This document shows positions 46,533-55,482 of a DNA stretch of 64,000 nt, piece by piece. Position numbers and translations under genes: made by a program. The DNA comes from Tomitella fengzijianii (lineage in GTDB: Bacteria; Actinomycetota; Actinomycetes; Mycobacteriales; Mycobacteriaceae): the NCBI RefSeq assembly GCF_007559025.1, contig NZ_CP041765.1, positions 864,679 to 928,678 on the forward strand. The letters run 5' to 3'. Numbering within the stretch: the first letter of the stretch is position 1; each line of letters begins with the position of its first letter. Below the pieces are notes generated by a model. The model was not told the origin of the DNA. It did no database searches and worked only from the letters and a program-made list of their open reading frames with translations.

Positions 46533-48902
46533 ATGCGCTTTGTTTCGACGGAGACCCTTGGCGAGGACGCCAGGTCTGTCAGCGAATCCGGCGAACCGGA
46601 CTTCGACACTGCAGCGGGATCGGACGGCGACGCCGCTCTCCGCCGCATCGACTTGGAGGTCGGTGGCATGACCTGCGCAGCCTGCGCCAGTCGTGTCGAG
46701 AAGAAGCTGGGCAAGCTCGACGGCGTGGTCGCGGCCGTCAACTATGCGACGGGACGGGCCACCGTCGACGCTGCCGCGGGGGTGTCGGAAGAGGAGCTGC
46801 GCCGCACCGTCGAGTCCGCTGGATACACGGCGACGGCCGCGCAGGATGCCCCCGACGCGGATACTCGACGCGCCCGCTACCACGATGAGTTGCGTTCGCT
46901 GCTGGTGCGTCTGGCGGTGGCGGTGGTGCTGTTCATCCCGGTGATGGACCTGTCGGTGATGTTCGCGGTGGTGCCGTCGACGCGGTTCGCCGGGTGGCAG
47001 TGGCTGTTGCTGGCGCTGTCGATTCCGGTGGTGACCTTCTCCGCATGGCCGTTCCACCGGGCGGCGCTGGTCAACCTGCGGCATGGCGCGGTCACGATGG
47101 ACACGCTGGTGTCCACCGGCATCACGGCCGCCACCGCCTGGTCGATCTACACCATCTTCACCCCGTCGATGCTCGAGCACGAGGCCGACGGCGTGTGGGA
47201 CGCGGTGATGCATTCCAGCACCATCTACTTCGAGGTGGCCACCGGTGTCACCGCGTTCGTGCTGTTCGGCCGGTTCCTGGAGGCTCGGGCCAAGCAGCGG
47301 GCGGGCGACACGCTGAACGCCCTCGCCGCGCTGGCCGCCAAGGAGGTCACCATCCTCACCCGGGCGGGCGTGGAGATGCGGATTCCCGCCGACCGGCTCG
47401 GCGTGGACGACGTCTTCGTGGTGCGCCCCGGCGAGACGATCGCCACCGACGCCGTGGTGCAGGCCGGCGGCTCCCTGGTGGATGCCTCCGCCATGACCGG
47501 CGAGGCCCGGCCCGTCGAGGTCGGAGAGGGTGACGCGGTGCTCGGCGGCACTGCGGCGCTGTCCGGGCGGCTGGTGGCCCGGGCGACCGCGGTGGGCGCC
47601 GAGACGCGCCTGGCGGAGATGGCCCGGATGGTCGCCGAAGCGCAGTCCGGCAAGGCCCAGGTCCAGCGCTTGGCGGACAAGGTGTCATCGGTGTTCGTGC
47701 CGGTCGTGTTCGCGTTGGCGATCGCCACCTTCCTGGGCTGGTGGCTGCTCGGCGACGGGTCGCTCGCGGACGCGGCGAACCCGGCCCTGGCGGTGCTCAT
47801 CATCGCCTGCCCGTGCGCGCTGGGGCTGGCGACGCCCACCGCGCTCATGGTCGCGTCGGGGCGCGGTGCGCAGCTGGGCATCTTCATCAAGGGGCCGCAG
47901 GCGCTGGAAGCCACCCGCGGAATCGACACGGTGGTGTTCGACAAGACCGGCACGATCACCGAGGGGAGGCTGACGGTGCAGTCGCTGGTGGTCGACCCCG
48001 GCGCGGCACTGGAGAGTGCGCCGGAGGGGGAACACCGGCGCGAGGAGGCCCTGCGCCTGGCGGCGGGCGTCGAGAACGCCTCCGAGCACGCGGTGGCCGC
48101 GGCGATCGTCGGCTACGCGCGGGACGCGGGCATCACGGTGCCGGAGGTGGCCGGATTCGAGGCGGCCACCGGCCTGGGCGCGCGCGGCACGGTGGAGGGC
48201 CGGGACGTGCACGTGGGCCGGGAGCGGGCGCTCCAGGAGGCGGGGGCGATCGTGTCTCCGCTGCTGCGCTCGGCTGTCGCCGAGGCGGAGGACGCCGGCC
48301 GCACCACGGCCTTGCTGGCCGTCGACGGGACGGCGGTGGCCGCGTTCGGCCTGGCGGATTCGGTCAAGCCCGACGCGGCCGAGGCGGTGGCGCGTCTGCA
48401 CGGCGCGGGCCTGCACACGGTGATGCTCACCGGCGACGGCCCGGTGGCGGCGCAGCGCATCTGCGAGCAGGTGGGCATCGACGAGTTCCATTCCGGCCTG
48501 ATGCCGGGTGACAAGGTGGGGCTGGTGCGCGGCCTGCAGGAGCGGGGCCGGCGCGTGGCGATGGTCGGCGACGGGGTCAACGACGGCCCGGCGCTGGCGA
48601 CCGCCGACCTGGGCATGGCGGTGGCCACCGGCACCGACGTGGCGATCGAGGCGGCGGACGTCGTGCTGGTGCGCCGACGGTTGACCATCGTGCCGGACTC
48701 GGTGGACCTTGCGGCGGCCACGTTGCGCACCATCCGGGGCAACCTCATCTGGGCGTTCGGCTACAACGTGGCGGCCATCCCGATCGCGGCGTCCGGGCTG
48801 CTCAACCCGATCGTCTCGGCGGCGGCGATGGCGTTCAGCTCGTTCTTCGTGGTGAGCAACTCGCTGCGATTGCGCCGGTTCGGCGCCGTGGACGGCCGAT
48901 AG
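46533..48902 (+). CDS. heavy-metal (copper-type) P1B ATPase
   Basis: 789 aa. One N-terminal metal-binding domain with GMTCAACASRVEKKL, about eight membrane segments, the CPC transport motif in IIACPCALGLATP, the phosphorylation site DKTGTITEG, the actuator loop DASAMTGEARPVEV (TGE), and GDGVNDGPALATADLGMA. This set points to Cu(I) export (CopA/CtpA/B/V group). The nucleotide-binding signature reads SEHAVAAAI where most P1B pumps have Ser-Glu-His-Pro. ATG 46533 is the best start though its ribosome binding site is weak. Convergent with the CopD/CtaG gene, with no gap. Confidence 0.92.
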   Translation: MRFVSTETLGEDARSVSESGEPDFDTAAGSDGDAALRRIDLEVGGMTCAACASRVEKKLGKLDGVVAAVNYATGRATVDAAAGVSEEELRRTVESAGYTATAAQDAPDADTRRARYHDELRSLLVRLAVAVVLFIPVMDLSVMFAVVPSTRFAGWQWLLLALSIPVVTFSAWPFHRAALVNLRHGAVTMDTLVSTGITAATAWSIYTIFTPSMLEHEADGVWDAVMHSSTIYFEVATGVTAFVLFGRFLEARAKQRAGDTLNALAALAAKEVTILTRAGVEMRIPADRLGVDDVFVVRPGETIATDAVVQAGGSLVDASAMTGEARPVEVGEGDAVLGGTAALSGRLVARATAVGAETRLAEMARMVAEAQSGKAQVQRLADKVSSVFVPVVFALAIATFLGWWLLGDGSLADAANPALAVLIIACPCALGLATPTALMVASGRGAQLGIFIKGPQALEATRGIDTVVFDKTGTITEGRLTVQSLVVDPGAALESAPEGEHRREEALRLAAGVENASEHAVAAAIVGYARDAGITVPEVAGFEAATGLGARGTVEGRDVHVGRERALQEAGAIVSPLLRSAVAEAEDAGRTTALLAVDGTAVAAFGLADSVKPDAAEAVARLHGAGLHTVMLTGDGPVAAQRICEQVGIDEFHSGLMPGDKVGLVRGLQERGRRVAMVGDGVNDGPALATADLGMAVATGTDVAIEAADVVLVRRRLTIVPDSVDLAAATLRTIRGNLIWAFGYNVAAIPIAASGLLNPIVSAAAMAFSSFFVVSNSLRLRRFGAVDGR

Positions 48903-51020
48903 TCACCGTCGGATGCGCTGCAGTTCGTCCAGCAGCGCCTCCGCGCCGTCGGCGTCCTCGGCGGACGCGGTGCCGCCAGGGCCGTCGCCGGAGTGCGGTG
49001 CCCTCCCGACGGCCCGGTATTCGCGCCGGAACCAGCGCACCAGCAGGATCGTCACCGCGATGAGCACCGGGATCTCCCCGGAGACCCAGGCCAGCAGACC
49101 GCCGATCATCTGGTCGTGGAGCAACCCGTCGGCGTCGAGCAGGTCGAAGGCCTGGTAGAACGTGTTTCCCAGGACGGTGTCGGAGGTCATGACGACGATT
49201 CCGAACAGCGCGTGGAACGGCATGATCGCCAGCAGCATCCCGATGCGCCCCAGGTTCCCCAGGCGGCGTCCCGGCAGGCCGGCGCCGACGATCGGCCAGA
49301 AGAACAGGCAGCCCGTCACCAGGAAGTGGATGTTCATCCACTGGTGGCCCCAGTGGTAGCGGATCACGTCGTCGAACAGCGGCGTGAAATAGAACCCGAA
49401 CAGGGTCACGACGTAGATCGTCAGGGCTACCCACGGCGTGGTGAGCATGCGGACCAGGCCCGAGCGGGTGAAGGTGTCCACCCATTCGCGCGGACCCGAT
49501 ATGCCGCCCGGGCGCGGGGGCGTGGCGGCGCGGATCAGGCCGAGCGGTGCCGCGGCAACCAGCATGGGGGCCGCGGCCAGGTTCAGGATCAGGTGCAGCA
49601 CCATGTGCATGCTGAACTGCGCGCTCGACCACGTGTTCACCCCGGACGAGGTGGACAGCGCGATGAGGACCCAGCCCGCCGCCCACAGCCAGGTGCGGTG
49701 CGCCGGCCAGGTCCCGCCGGTGCGGTGCAGCCGGCGTACGGCAAGAAGGTATCCGCCCAGCATGACCACGGCGATCGTCAGCCACAGCGCGTCCACCCGC
49801 CACTCGGTCACCAGGCCCGTCCACGTCCATGGCCCGGGGATGTCGTAGCCGATGTAGATCTCGTGCCCGGTGGTCGCGGTGCGCAGCAGCGACGGGGACG
49901 GGACGCGGCCGGCGAATGCGGCCGCGGCGAACGCGGCGAGCACCAGTACCAGGTCCGGGAGCAGCTGACGCGGGCCGGCTCCGGGCTTCACCGGTCGGCG
50001 GACGCGGGCCACGGCGAGGACGGCCAGCAGGACGGTGGCGGCCGTCTGCGCCAGTGCCGCCACGCCGTAGGCGGAGGTGAGGTCGCCGCCGCGGAGCTGC
50101 AGCCAGGTGATCCCCGCGCCGGACAGGCCCAGCAGGACCACCACACCCGCGGTGCACCACCGGACGCGGCGCAGTACTTCGCCGACGGGCGCGTTCGGGG
50201 CGGCGGCGCGCAGGTACGACCATGCGGCCACGAGCACACCCAGCCATACCGCGGCCGCCGCGGAGTGCAGGATCAGGAAGTTCGTGGCCAGGTCGTGGGA
50301 GAGGCCCTGGCCGTTGTTGCCGACCATGCCCGGCGCGAGCGCGGCGGGCAGCGACAAACCCAGCGTGGCCAGCACGGTCATCCAGCGCAGCGCCATGCGC
50401 AGCACCACGGCGACGACGACTGCCAGGACGAATGCCACGGTCCACGATTTCGGCTGCTCCACGGCCGCGTAGACGTCGAGGAACGCGTCGCGGCTCATCA
50501 TTTCGCTGATGGAGACACCCGCGCCGTCGGCGGCGGTCGCGAGGATCATCACCGCCGCCGCGGCCGCCCATACCGTGGCGGCGCGGGAGGCCAGCCGGGT
50601 GGCCGCGTAGCCGCGCGCGCCCAGCAGGCCATCGCCGGAATGCCCGACGAAGAACGTTGCGAACACCGCGGCGCCCACGGTGACCGAGCCGGCGATCATC
50701 GCGGCGGCCCGCATGGCCGCCATGAGCGTCACCGACGCATCGCCTGGGTACAGCGACGAGACGATGTCGTACGGCCACGACCCCAGCCAGGCCGTCGCCG
50801 CCGCGGCCGCGGCGACGCACAGCGCGAACAGGACGGGCACGATGACCTGGCGCGAGGTCCGGCCAGCGCGGCGGGGCGCTGCCGTGGGGGCCTTCGAGGC
50901 CGTGCTCTGCAACGGTTCCGTATCGCCGGCGGGGTCGGTGTCGCTCGACCGCCCGGTGCCGCCCGGCTGTCCGGTGCGGCCTGTCGTGTCTGTATCGACC
51001 ATGGGGTCCTTGTTGTTCAT
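48903..51020 (-). CDS. CopD-CtaG fusion membrane protein (cytochrome oxidase assembly/copper)
   Basis: 705 aa with about 16 membrane segments. After a 50-residue hydrophilic start, the first half resembles the CopD copper-resistance domain (HSAAAAVWLGVLVAAWSYLR), and the second half is caa3_CtaG: VNTWSSAQFSMHMVLHLILNLAAAPMLV, GHQWMNIHFLVTGCLFFWPIVG and LAIMPFHALFGIVVM. Conserved histidines in these helices may bind copper or haem. Such proteins deliver copper to haem-copper oxidases. Its start overlaps the stop of the paralogous gene upstream (51017-51020). Confidence 0.88.
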   Translation of the reverse strand: MNNKDPMVDTDTTGRTGQPGGTGRSSDTDPAGDTEPLQSTASKAPTAAPRRAGRTSRQVIVPVLFALCVAAAAAATAWLGSWPYDIVSSLYPGDASVTLMAAMRAAAMIAGSVTVGAAVFATFFVGHSGDGLLGARGYAATRLASRAATVWAAAAAVMILATAADGAGVSISEMMSRDAFLDVYAAVEQPKSWTVAFVLAVVVAVVLRMALRWMTVLATLGLSLPAALAPGMVGNNGQGLSHDLATNFLILHSAAAAVWLGVLVAAWSYLRAAAPNAPVGEVLRRVRWCTAGVVVLLGLSGAGITWLQLRGGDLTSAYGVAALAQTAATVLLAVLAVARVRRPVKPGAGPRQLLPDLVLVLAAFAAAAFAGRVPSPSLLRTATTGHEIYIGYDIPGPWTWTGLVTEWRVDALWLTIAVVMLGGYLLAVRRLHRTGGTWPAHRTWLWAAGWVLIALSTSSGVNTWSSAQFSMHMVLHLILNLAAAPMLVAAAPLGLIRAATPPRPGGISGPREWVDTFTRSGLVRMLTTPWVALTIYVVTLFGFYFTPLFDDVIRYHWGHQWMNIHFLVTGCLFFWPIVGAGLPGRRLGNLGRIGMLLAIMPFHALFGIVVMTSDTVLGNTFYQAFDLLDADGLLHDQMIGGLLAWVSGEIPVLIAVTILLVRWFRREYRAVGRAPHSGDGPGGTASAEDADGAEALLDELQRIRR

Positions 51021-52909
51021 CTGCGCTGATCCTGTAGTTCTTTGAGCATGGCGTTGTAGGCGTCGAGTTCGTCGTCGCCGTACCTGTCGATCTGGCGGTC
51101 GTGGCGGGAGGCGGTGCGCCGGTCGCTGCGGGCCCACTGCGTGGCGAGTGAAAGGAACACCACCAGCAGCGGCAGTTCTCCGGACACCCACGCGATGCCC
51201 CCGGCGACGGTCTGCTGGTGGTCGATGGCGTCCGGCCCCAGGACGCCGAGCGCGCGGTAGAAGCTCTGGCCCAGCGCGCCGGACATCGACATCACTGCGA
51301 TGCCGAAGAACGCGTGGAACGGCATGATGGCGAACAGCACGCCGAGACGGCCGACGTGCGGCAGCCGCTTCGGGCCCGGATCGATACCGATGATCGGCCA
51401 GTAGAACAGGTACCCGGTGATCAGGAAGTGCACCGTCATCCACTCGTGGCCCCACGGTGCGCGGATCGCCCAGTCGAAGATCCCGGAGAAGTACAGCCCA
51501 TAGAGGGTGACGATGTAGATGGTGATCGCCACGAGCGGATTGCACAGCATCCGGGTGGACCGGGCGTGGACCAACAGCATGATCCACTCGCGCGGGCCCG
51601 GCAGGGACCGGGCACCGGCAAGCGCATCCGGCGCGTCGGTGCCGGTGTTCGGGGACTCCCCGGCGCCCAGGGCCTGCGGCCGTCGACGGCGCGCGGGCAG
51701 TGCACGCATCGCCAGCGTCACCGCGCCGCCCATCGCGAGCAGCGCGGGGATGAACAGGCTCAGGCCCATGTGCAGGATCATGTGCACGGTGAATTGGCCG
51801 TACGCGTAACGATTCACTCCGGTGCAGGTGATCACCGCGACGCCGAGGCACCCGCTCAACCACGACACCGTGCGCGCCACCGGCCACGTGTCCCCGCGGA
51901 CGTGCAGCCGCCGCACCGCCATCAGATAGAACACGGCCATGGCGACGACGAGCGGACCGAACAGCACGTCCACCCGCCAGTCGGTCACCAGCCGCGCCCA
52001 GGTCCATTCCCCGGGCACGTCGAAGCCGACCATCAGCTGCTGCACGCTGAGCGGGTCATCCGGCGCGGGCCGGTCGACGTGCATCATCATCGTGGTGCTG
52101 ACGGCGAGGACCAACAGCGCGCCGGCCTGCCCGGCGATGAGAACGCGGTCCGGACGATGGTGTCCGCAGTGGCGCTGCCGGGGACGGCGGTGGGCGGCCG
52201 CGGTGGCGGCGACCGCCACCGCAAGTGCCCCCAGGGAGACGGCGGACAGTGCACCCCACGCCGACGCCCATGACCCGCGCATGGTGATGACGACGATGCC
52301 GACGACCGAGTAGGCGAGCGCCGCCAGACACACCCACGACAGGTGCAGATGACGGCGGGTGGCGGCGGCGGTGGAGTCGCGGCGCGCGAGGTGGGCGGCG
52401 GCGCCGAGAAGTACCGGCAGCGTGACCGCGATGATGAGGCCGAAGACGCCGGTGCGGTCGTGGTCCGCCCCGTGCGTCAGTGTGCCCACAGTCGCGGGCA
52501 GGGCGGCCCCGGCGCACCCGGCGGCCACGCCTGCGAATCGTGTCTGCCACGCGCGCGCCCACCACGCGAATCCGGCCGCTGTGCCCGCCGCGAGTGCGGA
52601 GGCCGCCCAGGCGACGCGGGGCCCGGCGCCGTCGGAGGCATCGACGGTGGCCGCGGCGACGACGGCGACCGCCACCCACGCGAGGGAGGCATACCGTGGC
52701 AGCGCCTCCGCCGCTGGACGCCCGCGTATTCGGCCGCGATGGTCGGGATCGCTGGTGAGCAGGACGTGGGTGGCGGGGCCCACGGTGGCTGCCGCGAGCA
52801 GGACCGCCGCCATCTGCAGTGCCGTGGTTGCCGGGCCCCCCACTAGCGCCGCCGGTGCAGCCGCAGACCACCGTGGTCCACGAGTGCGTGTCGATTGCCG
52901 TTGTCGCAC
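51017..52909 (-). CDS. CtaG-type membrane protein, paralogue of the downstream gene
   Basis: 630 aa with about 15 membrane segments. The C-terminal half repeats the CtaG blocks VNRYAYGQFTVHMILHMGLSLFIPALLAMGG (about residues 365-395), GHEWMTVHFLITGYLFYWPIIG and FAIMPFHAFFGIAVM. The N-terminal half is hydrophobic but lacks clear CopD motifs and contains a His-rich loop RRPRQRHCGHH. GTG 52909 is the only start in a good place. Tandem duplication followed by divergence is likely. The palindrome at 53086 lies 177 bases upstream. Confidence 0.85.
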   Translation of the reverse strand: MRQRQSTRTRGPRWSAAAPAALVGGPATTALQMAAVLLAAATVGPATHVLLTSDPDHRGRIRGRPAAEALPRYASLAWVAVAVVAAATVDASDGAGPRVAWAASALAAGTAAGFAWWARAWQTRFAGVAAGCAGAALPATVGTLTHGADHDRTGVFGLIIAVTLPVLLGAAAHLARRDSTAAATRRHLHLSWVCLAALAYSVVGIVVITMRGSWASAWGALSAVSLGALAVAVAATAAAHRRPRQRHCGHHRPDRVLIAGQAGALLVLAVSTTMMMHVDRPAPDDPLSVQQLMVGFDVPGEWTWARLVTDWRVDVLFGPLVVAMAVFYLMAVRRLHVRGDTWPVARTVSWLSGCLGVAVITCTGVNRYAYGQFTVHMILHMGLSLFIPALLAMGGAVTLAMRALPARRRRPQALGAGESPNTGTDAPDALAGARSLPGPREWIMLLVHARSTRMLCNPLVAITIYIVTLYGLYFSGIFDWAIRAPWGHEWMTVHFLITGYLFYWPIIGIDPGPKRLPHVGRLGVLFAIMPFHAFFGIAVMSMSGALGQSFYRALGVLGPDAIDHQQTVAGGIAWVSGELPLLVVFLSLATQWARSDRRTASRHDRQIDRYGDDELDAYNAMLKELQDQRR

Positions 52910-53262
52910 AGGCTGTGCGGCACACGCTGCAACGGCCGGGCGGTGCCGTGAGTGAAGGCCGTAGCGGCGTTCTCATCCCCGCTTCCGGCGGCGAGTGCCG
53001 GACGGGTCGGCGACGCGTCGTCCACGATTCGTCCTTTCGTGCAGTCGGCGTTCGTGTTCGGCGGCAGGGGTACCGGGAGCCGTCTACTACGCAACGTAGT
53101 CTTTACAGGTGGGAGAAGCTCCGATCGGTGATACGCCTCACCGGGCGGCGTGTGCCCACGATGCGCGCCGGAGGCCGTGCCGGTGGTCGCCGCACGCACC
53201 GGAGGCGCGCCTTGCCGCCCGTCGCGGCCGGACACGAGGAGTGCACGGGAGGTGCAGACGAT
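52910..53262. promoter_or_regulatory. divergent promoter region of the CtaG and DUF5134 genes
   Basis: 353 bases without a credible gene. Besides the palindrome at 53086-53100 I see only GC-rich sequence and, at 53248-53254, the GGGAGGTG ribosome binding site of the rightward gene. Confidence 0.5.
53086..53100. promoter_or_regulatory. palindromic operator candidate (ACTACG-CAA-CGTAGT)
   Basis: Perfect six-base arms around CAA. With the preceding bases it reads TCTACTACG, and the left part TCTACTAC recurs at 54605-54612. ACTA-type half-sites resemble BlaI/MecI/CopY-type operators. No such regulator gene is in the window. Confidence 0.55.
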
Positions 53263-53943
53263 ATGAGGGACATCAGCGGAATGGGAGACATGGGAGACAT
53301 GCACGATCATGCGATGACGTTGCTCCCGGGCGGGCTCGGCATCGCGTTCGGCGTCGTGTCGCTGCTCGTGGTCGTCCCGCACCTGCGGCACGTCGCGTCG
53401 ACGGCAGGGCAGCACCGCTGGTGGCATGCCGGCCACATCGTCATGGCGCTGGGCATGGTGCAGATGTTCCTGCTGGGGATGGGCAACCCGGGTGTCGACA
53501 ACGCCATGGGCGGGCTGTTCATCGCCATCGCATTCACCGTGCTCGTCGTCGCGGTGTGGTGCCGGACGCGCGAAGGAGTCGTCAATCCGCTGTGGATTGC
53601 CACGGCTCTCGACATGGCGGCGATGGCCTATATGTATGCGCCGCAGGGACTGCGGCCCGCACCGGTGACCTGGCTGGTCATCGCCTACCTGCTGGTGCAG
53701 GCGATCGCATGGGCGACCGGCGCCTGGGGTCGCGTACCGGTGTTCGCACTCGAGCCTGCAGCGGTGCCGACGGGAACCGGTGGCGGTGGCGGAGACCCGG
53801 CAAGCGTTGTGGCGGCGGGTGAGGGCGCGGCGCTGACGGCGCGGCTCGGTGTGGGGCTCAGTGGCCGCAACGGCCCGGGCGTGCGCGCCACACTCACGGT
53901 GATGGCGCTGCTCATGGCGTACATGCTGCTCGCCATGGTGTGA
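53263..53943 (+). CDS. DUF5134-like multi-pass membrane protein
   Basis: 226 aa. A Met/Asp/His-rich N terminus (MRDISGMGDMGDMHDHAM) precedes about six membrane segments; HRWWHAGHIVMALGMVQMFL and PLWIATALDMAAMAYMYAP are typical of DUF5134. The Met/His-rich start could bind copper, in line with the neighbours. The C-terminal part contains a Gly-rich loop before the last helix (RATLTVMALLMAYMLLAMV). ATG 53263 has GGGAGGTG upstream. The family function is unknown. Confidence 0.72.
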   Translation: MRDISGMGDMGDMHDHAMTLLPGGLGIAFGVVSLLVVVPHLRHVASTAGQHRWWHAGHIVMALGMVQMFLLGMGNPGVDNAMGGLFIAIAFTVLVVAVWCRTREGVVNPLWIATALDMAAMAYMYAPQGLRPAPVTWLVIAYLLVQAIAWATGAWGRVPVFALEPAAVPTGTGGGGGDPASVVAAGEGAALTARLGVGLSGRNGPGVRATLTVMALLMAYMLLAMV

Positions 53944-54035
53944 CGATATCGGCCCTGCGGGGGCGACCCGGGCGGAGTTCCGCAGCGAGGGACTGCATCC
54001 CACCGTTATCGACGATGAATCGAACCCGGTGCGGG

Positions 54036-54506
54036 TCATGGGGTTTGGCAGGTGGTGCCGCAGTCGCGTCGTCGCCATCGGTAGGCGACGGCGGCGCCGA
54101 GTAGTGCGAGGGATACCACGGCGAGGTAGGGCTGGATGGGTGCCCAGAGTCCGAGTGCGCCGGAGGTGCCGACGGCGAGGAGTACGAGTTTGTTGCATAC
54201 GGGGCAGCCGACGGCGAACAGGGCGAGGGCGGCGCCGCCGTAGGCGCCGGATTTGCCGGTGGTGTCCTGGGGGCGGGTCATGCGGATGGCGAACCATGCC
54301 GCGGTGAGCAGGCAGGTGGCGGCGAGGACGGGGTATTCCCACCATCGCACGGGGATCTCGCGGGAGAACCAGGGGTTGGCGATGATGTCGGTGGGCACGC
54401 CGACGATCACCGCGGTGGCCACTGCGGCCACGGCGGCGCGTGCCCAGTGGAACCGGGTGCGCGGGCGGGTGTCTGTTGCCGCGGGCTGGCCTGGTGCGAC
54501 GCGCAT
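54036..54506 (-). CDS. small membrane protein with a GCPVCNK motif
   Basis: 156 aa with about four membrane segments. The third carries ALFAVGCPVCNKLVLLAVGTSGAL, placing a CxxC pair in the membrane as in some thiol or haem carriers; VGVPTDIIANPWFSREIPVRWWEYPVL lies before it. The C terminus is RRRDCGTTCQTP, with a second cysteine pair. ATG 54506 has AGGAAGGAG eight bases upstream; frames to 54596 or 54605 overlap the operator and are less likely. Divergent from the DsbA-CcdA pair, so a thiol-redox or cytochrome role is inferred. I do not recognise the family. Confidence 0.75.
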   Translation of the reverse strand: MRVAPGQPAATDTRPRTRFHWARAAVAAVATAVIVGVPTDIIANPWFSREIPVRWWEYPVLAATCLLTAAWFAIRMTRPQDTTGKSGAYGGAALALFAVGCPVCNKLVLLAVGTSGALGLWAPIQPYLAVVSLALLGAAVAYRWRRRDCGTTCQTP

Positions 54507-54607
54507 TCCGGGCTCCTTCCTGTGGGGGGTCACGCCGGTGCCGGTGGCGGTGCTGATCGCCGGTGTCGGGCGTGACGTGTGTGTCCTATCCGGCATGGTA
54601 GCCATCT

Positions 54608-54628
54608 ACTACTATCTGGCATAGTAGT
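54608..54628. promoter_or_regulatory. palindromic operator candidate (ACTACTAT-N5-ATAGTAGT)
   Basis: Perfect eight-base arms around CTGGC, between the divergent CPVC membrane protein and DsbA-like genes. TATCTGGCATAGT could overlap a -10 element. It shares TCTACTAC with the palindrome at 53086 and may bind the same repressor. Confidence 0.62.
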
Positions 54629-54714
54629 TGGGGTGGGTCTGCCCGTGGGGCGCGTGGTGGCGTGTTCCGCGGGTGGGCCGGCCCATGCGCAACTTTCGAG
54701 GACACGGAGCACAG

Positions 54715-55482
54715 ATGAGTACCAGTCCGGAATCCGGCGGCACGCCGCGTGGCGTCGGTAGCACCCGGCGGCGCCTGGAGATCGCGGCGATGGCGGTGCT
54801 GGCCGTCGTGGCCGTGACGCTCGGGGTCATTGTTTTCACCGGTAATGATGATGGCGGGGGCGGGCAGTCGTCTGCGGCCGCGTCGGGCGGGCAGGGGGTC
54901 ACGCCGGGCGAGTTGGGGCCGCTCGGTGAGCTGGCGACCCGCGAGGAGGGGGATCCGTTGGCGCTCGGCGCGGTCGATGCTCCGGTGGTGCTGGTCGAGT
55001 TCGCCGATTACCGGTGCCCGTTCTGCGCGAAGTTCAGCCGTGATGTGGAGCCGGGTCTGGTCGCCGAGTACGTCGAGTCGGGGCAGTTGCGGATCGAGTG
55101 GCGTGATATGCCGATCTATGGGGATGAGTCGATGCTCGCTGCCCGGGCGGGGCGTGCCGCGGCGGCGCAGGGCCGGTTCTGGGAGTTCAACCGGGCGTTG
55201 TATGCGGCGGCGCCCGAGGGTGGGCATCCGGGGATGGATGTCGATAAGTTGCGCGGGTTCGCCGAGGATGCGGGGGTGCCGGATATGGATCGGTTCACCG
55301 CGCAGATGCAGAGCACTGAGTTCGATGCGGCGATCGGGGCGGATGTGGCGCAGGCCCAGCAGTTGGGGATTCCGGCGACGCCGGCGTTCTCGATCAACGG
55401 CAATCCGATGCTGGGGGCGCAGCCGGCGTCGGTGTTCAATCAGGTGATCGATGCTCTGCTCGGCGGGGAGGGGGGCGCATGA
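54715..55482 (+). CDS. DsbA-like thiol oxidoreductase, membrane-anchored
   Basis: 255 aa. One membrane segment (about 23-41, AMAVLAVVAVTLGVIVF), a Gly/Ser linker, then a thioredoxin_4 domain: VVLVEFADYRCPFCAKFSRDVEPGLVAEYV with C101-x2-C104, WEFNRALYAAAPE, and the cis-proline turn IPATPAFSINGNPM. It would oxidise or isomerise thiols of exported proteins. ATG 54715 is used; the stop overlaps the ccdA start (ATGA at 55479-55482), so the pair is translationally coupled. GAT and GGG codons are commoner here than in the core genes. Confidence 0.88.
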   Translation: MSTSPESGGTPRGVGSTRRRLEIAAMAVLAVVAVTLGVIVFTGNDDGGGGQSSAAASGGQGVTPGELGPLGELATREEGDPLALGAVDAPVVLVEFADYRCPFCAKFSRDVEPGLVAEYVESGQLRIEWRDMPIYGDESMLAARAGRAAAAQGRFWEFNRALYAAAPEGGHPGMDVDKLRGFAEDAGVPDMDRFTAQMQSTEFDAAIGADVAQAQQLGIPATPAFSINGNPMLGAQPASVFNQVIDALLGGEGGA

